NCBI GenBank assembly: GCA_039654915.1
Contig: CM077599.1
Span: 14,014,501 to 14,078,500, forward strand
DNA: 64,000 nucleotides
Direction: 5' to 3'
DNA from: Aquilaria yunnanensis
Taxonomy: Eukaryota > Streptophyta > Magnoliopsida > Malvales > Thymelaeaceae
The notes under the pieces are model-generated. The model was not told the DNA's origin. It saw only the letters and a list, made by a program, of their open reading frames with translations, and ran no database searches. Positions 35,266 to 44,723 of the stretch are shown one piece after another. Positions within the stretch are counted from its first letter, which is position 1, and each line of letters begins with the position of its first letter. The translations under genes were made by a program, and so were the position numbers.

Positions 35266-36399
35266 ATCCACGGCTTGCTCATTATTTACTTACTTTGTAT
35301 TTGATCTGATTTTGCTATTTAGCACAGATTGTAGCTTTTATTTTGCATTTATTTTTATGGAATGTTTCGTTATTGAGTAATGTAAAGCTCGTTCCATGGT
35401 ATGTAAGTGCCGTTTGGCTTTAAAATTAATAAAAGTTCACACCGGTGGTGGTGTTTTACTCTTAAAACAAGTAATTATAAAAATATAAAGATAAGCTTAA
35501 AATAACAAAATCTAACGAGATCCTATCTGCGCTAAGATTATCAGAAGAGTTAATTAGTACCAACCGAGCTAATTATAAATGCAAGATTCATGCAACCGAC
35601 CCTAACTAGATGAGATTAAGGCTTAGTTGATTGATTAATTGATCAAGTATTTTTCTTTCAACTGTAAAATTTTATATCATTCAAACGCTTATCTTTAAAT
35701 TATTTAAAAAAAAAAGTAACGAATCCTTTTTAATTTTCTGTTTAGAAAAGGAACCACAAAATATTTATAAAAATTCATTTTTTAAAGATCATAGTTTATA
35801 TTTACTGACATTACATAATGCTACCTTTTAATCTAATAAAATTTTATAAGATAATAACACAAAGATTAGAAAAACCTACTGCTTTTTTTTTCTTTAACTT
35901 GTTAACTAATTTTCCCCATTAAGCACCTTTTAGGAAAATAAGATCAAAAGTACCTATATTAAGGAAAAATGATATGTTATCATACCTATTAGAGGAAAAA
36001 CTTATGAAGTAAGAGCGCGTCGATTTAGAGGGCTAAGAATGGGCTATTATGCTACCTCTTTCCCAAAACCAAGTTCTCGTTAGCCAACCTTCCTTAAATT
36101 TTGTTAATTTAACATACCGACAATAATATTTTTATATTATTTTATTTTAATATCAATTTATAAAAATATAAAATGAAATTAAACTTAAAATTAAAAATTA
36201 AAACTAAAACTAAAACTTTAAATAAAAATTTAAAATTAAACGGGCCAGCTCGGATTCAGCCCAGCTTGGCATAGGACCGGGTCAGGCCTGGCACGGACCC
36301 GACATGTGTCAACCTGGGCCCAATTTCCTTAGGACCGCGCCCGACCGGCCCGGTCTGGTCCTGAACCGGTTCGGCCCGCTGTGCAACATTAGGTCATAT

Positions 36400-36724
36400 C
36401 ATCTAGCTCTACTGGAAAAAATGTCTTATTTAGCTGTTTTATTTTCTATTAGGTTTTAGGCTTTATTCTGTTATGGATGAATAACGGGCTAAGCTCTCTG
36501 ATGAATAAAAAGAATACTAGGAAGAAGAAGGCCAAGAGAAGGAAGATGAATATGGAGAAGATTTTGAGGTAATTGATGAGGAGGAAGATGTTTCACTTGA
36601 ATCATGTCTGATGACTTGAAGGCAACCCAGGATAAAGCTAAAGTTATATTATATTTTTCTGTCTTTCTTGAAGAAATTAACAGGCTGCTAAATTTGGCAT
36701 TTATTTTAGTGTTACTTGAGATTT
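36400..36724. other. short intergenic segment with an acidic coding-like stretch
   Basis: From about 36522 to 36620 one plus-strand frame reads EEEGQEKEDEYGEDF and continues Glu/Asp-rich to a TGA, preceded by a stop. It may be a gene fragment; no family is recognised. Confidence 0.3.
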
Positions 36725-38298
36725 ATATGTATTACGGAGAGGACTCCTCCCAGGACTCATTTATTCATTGCTAATTTCCTACCAAGACTAGGCCATTTAT
36801 CTAATTATATTTCACTAGGATTAGAGTTGATCTTGTATATGATATGATACGTTTCGCTAGTGTGGCAACGTGCGGGTCGTTTTCGGGAGTCGCCACCAAT
36901 CAATTTTCGCTCAGGTCGATTGGATACCTTAAAAATATAGTCTGCGAGAGTTCGGGGGTTCAGGAGTACGGTTACGTTAAAACAACTTTGTTAAAACGCC
37001 AAAAAATTGGTACCTTAGTTGATTTCAATTTTGTTTTGCTTGCTTTTAAATGATTTCAGTTAATTTTCAAACTGAAAATTTTAACTGAATTAGTTAGTTA
37101 TGGATTTTTAATTAATGTGGATTTTAAAATATTCAGTAATTAATTTGTATGATTTTTTAATAAATTTGATATTTCCGAGCCATGGACTCTGCCGAGTCAC
37201 CCGGACACAGAATTTGATGAAATTTTAATTAAATATTTTAATCCATATCATAAATTCTGCCGAATGATCAGAATATTGATTTTTATCTTTGTATTTAATT
37301 TTTATTTCAATTAAAACTTATTTTATTTTCTCCAAGCCATGAATCCTATCGGATCTCCTGGACATGGATTTTAATTTAGAAACTTAATTCTTAATTTGTT
37401 AAATTTTTGTGAAACTTTTTGGGTTTTTTATAACTTTAATGTTAATTTTATTAAAAATTATTATATAAGTCTAAACATAAGTCTAAAAATATACTAAGAA
37501 ATAAATAAATAAATAAATAAATTTATTTCTTTGGTAGAATCATTTGGTTATTTTTTTGGATATTTTATTTTATTTACTTAAAATAAAATTTTGTTTCCAA
37601 ACCGTGGATCCTGCTGGATCATTCAGATATGGAATTTAATTTAAGTTTTTTGTTTAATTAATTAATTATTAATTTTAATCATAATTTTTAATATTTTATT
37701 ATTATTTTTAATCTCAATTTTTAATCTAATCCATAAATTTTAAAGATATATTTAAAAAGAATTGATTTTTATTTTTGAAATTATTTAACAAAAGGAATAA
37801 AAAGTTAACTTTTAGTTACTTTAAAAGAAATAAAAAATATGTTCCAAAATAATAAAGGATGCGGGCTTTGTAAAAAAATTCTTGATTAACCCTAAAAAAA
37901 TTAGGAAAATAAGGTTAATTATTCACACAAAAACTCTTCTTTTAATTTGTTATTCTTTACTTATTTATTTTATTTATTTTTTTATGGCTAAAGGTAAAAT
38001 AAGTGAAATAAGTTCAACCATGAAAATGAAATTTTGCATAAAATAAATAAAGGAAAATTAAATGGCAATAAATAAATAAAGTAAAGTGGAGGTTTTCTTT
38101 TTTTTTTTTTTTTTGGTTTGGACATCCATTAAAAAAAAGGTGCATAAATTAAATAACACATGCAAATAAATAAAGGGAAAACACATAAAGTAAACAAAGG
38201 AATATTAAAAGATAATAAATAAATAAATAAAGTGGGGCTTTTTGGCCATCCACTTAAAAATAAATAAATAGGAGGTATAACATTCCATGAACTATAAT

Positions 38299-38445
38299 AA
38301 TAATAATAATGATAATAATGATAATAATAATAATAAAAGTTAGTTGTTAGTAATGTTAGTTGTTAATAATAATAATAATAATATTAATAAAAGTTAGTTG
38401 TTAGTAATTAGTTGTGCAAAAATTAAAATGTTAGTGACTTGAATG

Positions 38446-38483
<38 letters not shown>

Positions 38484-38560
38484 GTTAGTTGTTAGTAATG
38501 TTAGTTGTTAGTAATTAGTCGTTAATAATAATAATAATAAAAATAAATAATAAATAAACA
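38299..38560. repeat. (TAA)n tracts alternating with GTTAGTTGTTAGTAA units
   Basis: A compound microsatellite inside the LTR; the counterpart is 51683-51960 in the other LTR, with different repeat numbers. Confidence 0.9.
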
Positions 38561-39148
38561 AGTAAATATAAAAGAGTTAGTAATTAGTTTTCTGCAAGGA
38601 TAAAAGAAAGGTTGGTGACCAAAGAGAAAGAAAATGAAAAGATGAAGGACTAAAATAGAATTTTACCCTAGGAAAACAAAATTGTAATTCTGTCACAGGA
38701 AACGAACGACGCTGACGGCGTCGAGCAGGCGACGGCGCAGAAAAAGGGGAAAGAGGGAGGAGGAAGAGAGAAGGGAAAAGGGTGAGCAGCGACCGGCGGC
38801 CTAGGACGAGGGCGAGGGGGAGGCCGACACGGCGGAAGATGGTGACAGAAGAAAGGAGGCGCGGCGGGGGAAAAGGAAAGGGAGGCTGGTAGCGGCGGAA
38901 GGCGACGGCGAGGCCGGAAAAGGAAAAGCGAGGTGGCGGGAAGAGAGAGAGAGAAGAGAAGGATACGGCTAAGAGAGAAACGACGTAAACGGGGGAAGAC
39001 GGTGGTTAGAACGAGAAAAAGGAAAGTTTTTTTTTTCTGGTAAGAGAGAAGAGAGGCCAGGGACTAAACTACAGTTTTTCCCTTTTTTAAAACGGAGCTC
39101 TAAACTTGAATTTCTTTTTTTCTCCTCTCATTTCTTTACAGATTTGGA

Positions 39149-39164
39149 CCCCTATTTATAGGGG
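39149..39164 (-). promoter_or_regulatory. LTR TATA box
   Basis: On the minus strand CCCCTATAAATAGGGG, a palindrome. The active 5' LTR copy is at 52560-52575. Confidence 0.6.
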
Positions 39165-39835
39165 AAGGAGTGCTGGACTGTTCATAATTAAAAAAAATAA
39201 TTAAAATAAAACTTATCTCTTAATTTGGTAAAATGACAGTTTCAGTCTTTTCCGTCTCTTTGACTTTGAGGATGTTCCTGAAACTTCTGATTGAGACAAT
39301 TTTGTCTTTTTCTGTCAATTTGGGCCAGAACCGTCGGTCTGGCCCAAAATTCATGTGACAAACTACCAAATGCTCCTGGAACTTTCAGATTTTGTCAAAT
39401 TTTCCCAAAACTTCTTAATTTTGTCATTTTTACCCCAAACTTTTCAATTTTGTTTTTTTTTTATGGAGTTTTCTTTTGTAATTCCTACATACATACATAC
39501 ACACATATATTATTTTTAACTAAACCCTTATAAAAAAAAATATATATTTTAAACTAATTAATTAAAAAAAATTTAGTAATAATAATTAATTAGTTAATAA
39601 TAATAATTTTTTTAATTAATTTTTTTTCTTTTGAATTTTAATTTCTTTGGATATACACACATAGATATTAACTTAACAAAATGCCCCTTCCCCAAAACTA
39701 TTTAATTTAATTCTCTCTTTGTATAATTAATTAATAATAATTTTTATATAATTATTATTTTTTAAATTTTTAATTAATTATTTTTAATTATTATTTTTAA
39801 AAAAAGAAGGGGTCGGACGAAATTGGGTGTCAACA

Positions 39836-39848
39836 GCTGCCCCCCTTT
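39836..39848 (-). promoter_or_regulatory. polypurine tract of the gypsy element
   Basis: AAAGGGGGGCAGC on the minus strand, directly before the 3' LTR start TGTTGACACC. Confidence 0.8.
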
Positions 39849-39954
39849 GCATGCTTCATGAGACATGATGTATGCAAAGTTGTTACCAAATTTTGTTCGA
39901 CTTAGTTAGGCATTGAGAACCTTCTCGCCGCCTAAATCATAAGGTTAAGGAATC

Positions 39955-40840
39955 CTCCTCAGAACCTCGGCGATAGGAGTTGTCCTATCGTTGAATGAAA
40001 ATTGATTGATTGAAATTGAGGCTCAGGGCCCTCCCTTAGAACCTCTGCGATAGGAACTTTCCTATCATTGAAGAAAAATTGATTGATTGAAATTGAGGCT
40101 AAGGGTCCTACCTTAGAACCTCTGCGATAGGAACCTTCCTATCATTGAAGAAAAATTAATTGATTGAAATTGAGGCTAAGGGCCCTACCTTAGAACCTCT
40201 GCGATAGGAACCTTCATATCGTTGAAGAAAAATATGATGGATTGAAATTGAGGCTAAGGGCCCTACCTTAGAACTTCTGCGATAGGAACCTTCCTATCGT
40301 TGAAAAAAAATTGATGGATTGAAATTGAGGCTAAGGGTCTTACCTTAGAACCTCTGCGATAGGAACCTTCCTATCGTTGAAGAAAAATTGATTGATTGAT
40401 GGTTTGAGGTTAAGGAACTCTCTTTAGAACCTCGGCGATAGGAACTCTCCTATCGTTGATAGTTTGAGATTAACGGCCCTACCTTAGAATCTCTGCGATA
40501 AGAACTCTCTTATCGTTGAAGAAAAATTGATGATTGATTGTTTGAGGTTTAAGGAACTCTCCTTAGAACCTCGATGATAGGAACTCTTCTATCGTTGAAA
40601 GTTTGAGGTTAAGGGCCTTACCTTAGAACCTCTGCGATAAGAACTCTCTTATCGTTGAAGAAAAATTGATGATTGATTGTTTGAGGTTTAAGGAACTCTC
40701 TTTAGAACCTCGATGATAGGAACTCTCCTATCGTTGAAAGTTTGAGGTTAAGGGCCCTACCTTAGAACCCCGGCGATAGGAGCAGTCCTACCGTTGAATG
40801 AAAATTGATTGATTTTGAGGCTAAGGAGCTTTCCTTAAGA
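39955..40840 (-). repeat. about 12 tandem units of ~77 bp, each hairpin-forming
   Basis: Units contain GCGATAGGAACCTTCCTATC and, beside it, GAGG(C/T)TAAGG...CCTTAGAACCTC. Both are inverted repeats. Spacing is 76-78 bp over the first six units, then more irregular. Some units read CGATAAGA...TCTTATCG, with both arms changed together. It lies between the LOG-like ORF and the PPT; tandem repeats at this place are known from Tat/Ogre elements. Confidence 0.92.
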
Positions 40841-41360
40841 CCTCGAGCGAAATTTATATGAAAGCAATTGAAATTGCAATAATTTTCTTCGAAAGTGTGG
40901 ATCTTCATAATAGGCGAGTGCAAAAATTTAGACTTCGATAAGATGAGTGAATCTTGATGATGACAATAACACTGACAAATTATGTAAAGGGAACGGATGT
41001 TTGGAATCAATATCCAAGGTTCATCTAATATTTTCTTCAGTAAATATAGATTCCCTTGTGAGATATGTCATTCAAATAAGGTTGAAGCTTAACTACACCA
41101 AAATGTCATGTCTAATAGACCTAATAGGATGCGTCTCAAGAGCAATAAAAATTACTCTTTACTCAGCCATTCCAACCTAAAGGCATTGTCCTATGGTTTT
41201 AATATCAGCATGAACGAAACTATCTTATAAGATAAAAAAATTCCCTGAAAAGAAAAACTGAAACACGAAAGAAAATGCTGATAATAAAACTAAAGGACAA
41301 GAAAAACGGATCAGATCGCTTCTTTTTCCATAATGCTTCAACAGGCCGGGTAAAGGACAA
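40841..41360 (-). other. spacer between repeat array and LOG-like ORF
   Basis: No supported ORF in this part. It would be the 3' UTR of the LOG-like unit. Confidence 0.5.
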
Positions 41361-41990
41361 TTATGGGATGGAACTGGTTGGGAAAGACTGTCGTGTCCAG
41401 TCTATCTGTATTATCGCTGGATCTGGTTCAGGAACAAAAGCTTGCATTTTATCTAGCAATTCTTCAGCAGTTGTTGCGGATATTATGATTCGTCGTGCCA
41501 CTCTTGATATGAAATTCTTCTGCATAGAATAATCCACAAAAGCTATCAGACCTGTAAAGAAATTGTTAACATTCAACAGCCCAATGGGTTTCTTATGCAA
41601 ATTAAGTTGGGCCATGGAAGCAATTTGAAAGACTTCTCCCAATGTGCCAAAACCACCTGGTAGAGCGATAAAAGCATCAGCATTTAAAAGCATTTGTAAC
41701 ACATGCTCTTACAAATTTTTAACCACTAATTCTTCTCCAATCGTGCCTCCAGAAACAAATTTCAAAGGTCCAGGGATAATGCCCAAAACTTGACTTCCTC
41801 CTAAAGATGTTGCTGATGCTACACCTCCCATTAATCCGACACTACCTCCTCCATAAACTAAATGTATTTTTCACTCAGCTAATACTCTACCCAAATGGTT
41901 GGCTGCCTTTAAATACTCTTCATTTTTTCTAGGAAAAACTCCAGAAAATACACAAATACTTCAGGATTTACGAGTTGGGGTTTTCTTCAT
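41361..41990 (-). pseudogene. LOG (LONELY GUY)-like cytokinin phosphoribohydrolase, intronless, broken
   Basis: 209 residues in one frame from the ATG at 41990, close to the ~215 residues usual for plant LOG. It shows the nucleotide-binding loop YGGGSVGLMG (residues 46-55) and the signature PGGFGTLGE (111-119). LOG releases free cytokinin from its riboside 5'-monophosphate in the cytosol. Plant LOG genes have introns; this copy has none, as expected after passage through RNA. In-frame stops lie at codons 10, 40 and 94 (41963, 41873 and 41711). The basic residues normally just before ADAF are missing (reads LLNADAF), so even read-through might not restore activity. The second half, from 41702, is open. 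It lies in sense with gag-pol and has its own TATA box (42040-42031). Confidence 0.88.
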
Positions 41991-42030
41991 TCCTATCCTT
42001 AACCTTGTGAGAAATGAGGAAATGAGGATG

Positions 42031-42040
42031 TATTTATAGA
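42031..42040 (-). promoter_or_regulatory. TATA box of the LOG-like unit
   Basis: TCTATAAATA on the minus strand, 41 bp before the LOG ATG and downstream of three 87-bp repeats. Confidence 0.5.
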
Positions 42041-42080
42041 GGTAAAAAGATAATGTAATAATCACATCTATAAGAGTAGA

Positions 42081-42341
42081 TGCACTATTGTCGGAAAAGG
42101 AGGAAATTTTTCAAAAGTAGCAGCTAGCATAAACAGTAGCCATGATTGTAGCTCACGTCAGGAATGGGTACATTATTGTCAAAAGGGGAGGAAAATTTCC
42201 AAAATGACTGCTAGCATATACAGTAGTCATGACTGTGGCTCACGTCAGGAGTAGGTACATTATTGTCGGAAGAGAAGGAAAATTTTTTCAAAAGCGACAG
42301 CTAGCATGTACAGTAGTCGTGACTTTGGTTTACGTCTTCCG
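42081..42341 (-). repeat. three tandem 87-bp upstream repeats
   Basis: On plus each begins (GTA/G)CA(T/C)TATTGTC (42081, 42168, 42255) and contains CTAGCAT..ACAGTAG and GACTGTGGCTCACGTC. On the minus strand this gives TGACGTGAGCCAC, with the TGACG core bound by TGA-type bZIP factors. Single copies precede the two complete Cys-cluster units (43081-43155 and 43899-43985). Confidence 0.85.
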
Positions 42342-42375
42342 CTGGCTTTACGTCCAGTAACGGTTTCAATGCCTT

Positions 42376-42939
42376 CTATGAATTGGCAATTTGCATCCAT
42401 TCCAGTTTTCTTACAAACTGGCAAACAGGGTCATTTAAAGTCAGATTCCTAAGACTGTAACGATCTCGTTCTTTTTGGAAAGTCATCCATAAACCGACAA
42501 TCTCAAATTGCACCATTCCACAAGAGTGCGCTTCAAGAGTCTCTCGGATATCCTCCAGAGATTTCTTACGCAGGCCATTCTTAATGAATTTTCTTATATC
42601 TTCACGATTTTTGGTGATTATCCCTGAAGAACGACATTTAGTGCCGTAAATCCACCATCCACAATTATGACAGACGCCTAGCCTCCTTGCTCTTCTTTTT
42701 TTGGCATAAGCGCTTTTACCAAAACCGGGCATACGGGGGAAGAATACATCTGGAACTTCACCAACCGATTAAACCTTAGTTTCGATTAGCCACCGCACAT
42801 TATCAGGAATGCCTTTGTGCATAAATACTCTAAATCGTTCACATCTAACTTGATAAATCTTTTTAAGAACATTTATTGGGAGGGAAGGAACGTACTTTCG
42901 TAGGGCGGAAAGAGAAGACTCCATTGATGAAGGAGACAT
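42376..42939 (-). pseudogene. Cys-cluster ORF copy A, one internal stop
   Basis: 187 residues in one frame from the ATG at 42939 (MSPSSMESSLSALRKY), clearly homologous to copy B. A stop at codon 57 (near 42770) breaks it; the 3' part is open from 42732. The third Cys of the cluster is replaced (CHNCGWWIYGTKC has Tyr). TATA-like CTATAAATGCG lies at 43041-43031, about 95 bp upstream. Confidence 0.8.
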
Positions 42940-43080
42940 TTAAGAGAAAAAAGGAAGAAATTAGTGATTGTAGAAAACGGAAATAACTGACTTTGAGAGC
43001 CACGGAATACCGTATCTAAAAAGAAGAATACGCATTTATAGCGATGAAAGGATAATGTGTTTATTACGCTTACAGAAGCA

Positions 43081-43155
43081 AGTACATTATTGTCAAAAGA
43101 AAAGACAAATGACAGCTTATATGTACAGTAATTGTGACTGTGGCTCACATCTTCC
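43081..43155 (-). promoter_or_regulatory. upstream repeat and TATA of copy A
   Basis: One copy of the GTACATTATTGTC...GACTGTGGCTCAC module; the TATA box CGCTATAAATGCG lies 40 bp downstream on the minus strand. Confidence 0.5.
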
Positions 43156-43196
43156 ACTGGTTTTACGTCCAGTAACGGCTTCTATAAGTCGGGGAT

Positions 43197-43730
43197 TTAC
43201 TTCCCATCCAGTTTTCTTACAAACTGGCAAACAGGGTCGTTTAAAGTCAGATTCCCAAGACTGTAACGGTCTCGTTCTTTATGGTAAGTCCTCCATAAAC
43301 CGATAATTTCACCTTGCACTCCTCCACAAGAATGCGTTTCAAGAGTCTCTCGGATATCTTCCAGAGATTCCTTACGCAGGTCATTCTTAATGAATTTTCT
43401 TTTATCTTCACGATTTTTCGAGATGTATTCTAAAGAGCGACATTTAGTATCGCAATTCCATCGTCCACATTTATGACAGACACCTAACCTCTTTGCTCTT
43501 CGCTTTTTGGCATAAGCGCTTTTACATAAGCCGGGCATACGGGGCATAAATGCATCTGAAACTTCACCAGCCGAACGGACCTTAGCTTCAATTAACCACC
43601 GCACATCGTCAGGAATGCCATTGTATATAAAAACTCTGATTCTTTCACATCTAGCTTGGTAAATCCTTCTAAGAACGTTTATTGGGAGGGAAGGAAAATA
43701 CTTTCGCAGGGCGAAAAGAGTAGAATCCAT
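43197..43730 (-). CDS. Cys-cluster basic protein, copy B, open
   Basis: 177 residues starting MDSTLFALRKYFPSLPINVL. A basic stretch AKKRRAKRLG (74-83) runs straight into C85-x2-C88-x4-C93-x3-C97, followed by a charged, probably helical C-terminal half. I know of no named plant family for it. The layout, basic run then compact Cys cluster after an N-terminal helical part with GIPDDV, recalls the cysteine-rich nucleic-acid-binding proteins of carlavirus-type plant RNA viruses, some of which affect host silencing. That is resemblance from memory, not a demonstrated homology. It is the only fully open accessory ORF of the element and has its own TATA (CGCTATAAATG at 43860-43850) and upstream repeat. 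Alternative: a Tat-lineage accessory protein of unknown role. Confidence 0.7.
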   Translation of the reverse strand: MDSTLFALRKYFPSLPINVLRRIYQARCERIRVFIYNGIPDDVRWLIEAKVRSAGEVSDAFMPRMPGLCKSAYAKKRRAKRLGVCHKCGRWNCDTKCRSLEYISKNREDKRKFIKNDLRKESLEDIRETLETHSCGGVQGEIIGLWRTYHKERDRYSLGNLTLNDPVCQFVRKLDGK

Positions 43731-43898
43731 TGATGAGAGAAGAATTTGAGAGAAGAGAGGAAGAAATCAGTTATTGTAGGAAACCGAAATAATCGACTAT
43801 GAGAGTCACGGAGTACCATATCCGCTACATAACCGGAAAGAAGAACATGCATTTATAGCGATGAAAGGATAACGTGTTAATTACGCTTACGGGAGCAA

Positions 43899-43985
43899 GT
43901 ACATTATTGTCAAAAGAAAAATGTAAATTTTCAAATATGACAAATTGTATGTACAGTGATTGTGACTGTGGCTCACATCTTCCAC
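43899..43985 (-). promoter_or_regulatory. upstream repeat of copy B
   Basis: Starts GTACATTATTGTCAAAAG and contains GTGACTGTGGCTCACATC on plus; the TATA box follows at 43860-43850 and the ATG at 43730. Confidence 0.5.
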
Positions 43986-44300
43986 TGGTTTTACGTCCAG
44001 TAACGGCTTCAACGCCTTCTATGAGTCAGGGATTTACTTCTCATCCAGTTTTCTTACAAACTGGCAAACAGGGTCTTTTAAAGTCAGATTCTCGGGACTG
44101 TAACGCTCTCGTTCTTCTTGAAAAATACTCCATAAACCAAGAAGTTCGCGTTGCACTGATCCACAAGAATGCGTCTCAAGAGTCAATTGGATATCATCCA
44201 ACCAATCCTTACTCAGGCCATTCTTGATAAATCATATTTTATCTTCTCGATTATCGGAGATCATTCCTAAAGAACGACATTTAGTATTACAAGTCCATCC
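43986..44300 (-). pseudogene. Cys-cluster ORF copy C, 5'-truncated
   Basis: Homology to copies A/B begins at about 44300 (TCNTKCRSLG) and runs to their 3' end, with stops. The N-terminal half and the start of the Cys cluster are missing; in their place is RNase H sequence in the same frame, so a deletion joined the two. Confidence 0.75.
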
Positions 44301-44723
44301 AACCAATGCTTTATCAGCCAGGTATTCAGCAATCACACTCCCTTTTACAGCTTTTTGGGTGACATACTGTACGTCGTATTCAGACAACAGCATTTGCCGT
44401 TTTGCAATCCTGCCTGATAAAGCGGGTTTCTAAAAAATGTACTTAATGGGATCAGTCTTGCAGATCAGCAATGTGGTGTTGTTGAGCATGTAGTGTCGTA
44501 GTCGGTGTGCTACCCATGCAAGGGCACAACATGACTTTTCTACTATTGAGTATTTCGCTTCATATGTAGTAAGCTTCTTGCTCAAATAGTAAATTGCATG
44601 CTCTTTCTTGCCTGTCTCATCACGTTGACCCAATAAGGATCCTAATGAAGAATCCTGTATGGATAAATATAGAATCAACGGTTCTCCAGATCGGGGTGGT
44701 ACCAAGACTGGCGGGTTTGATAG
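44300..44723 (-). pseudogene. RNase H of the gypsy element
   Basis: Same frame as the RT upstream. Contains LYLSIQDSSLGSLLGQ, IYYLSKKLTTYEAKYS and later LSEYDVQYVTQKAVKGS. A stop at 44432-44430 interrupts it. The first Asp of the active site is not evident (LYLS in place of LYLA/D-type). It fuses at about 44300 to Cys-cluster copy C; the aRNH and integrase that should follow are absent. Confidence 0.8.

Larger units (their letters stand above)
32567..36391 (+). mobile_element. hAT transposon, full length but decayed
   Basis: Left end TAATGGTGAACATTGGGCC and reversed right end TAATGTTGCACAGCGGGCC match at 14 of 19 positions. Flanks AGTCATAT (32559-32566) and GGTCATAT (36392-36399) are an 8-bp duplication with one mismatch, the hAT signature. 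Both ends carry dense GGCCCG/CGGCCC subterminal motifs (32578-32810 and 36240-36385), the usual transposase-binding layout. Confidence 0.88.
36861..39835 (-). repeat. 3' LTR of the gypsy element
   Basis: 2975 bp, matching 50258-53250. It includes TAA-rich microsatellite tracts with AAAGTTAGTTGTTAGTAATG units (38299-38560), a GC-rich purine block (38700-39010) and a TATA palindrome. Confidence 0.93.

Noticed and set aside
39955..40840. CRISPR-like look of the regular repeats
   Set aside because: Plant nuclear context, no unique spacers, and the whole 77-bp unit is repeated; it is a retrotransposon 3' tandem array.
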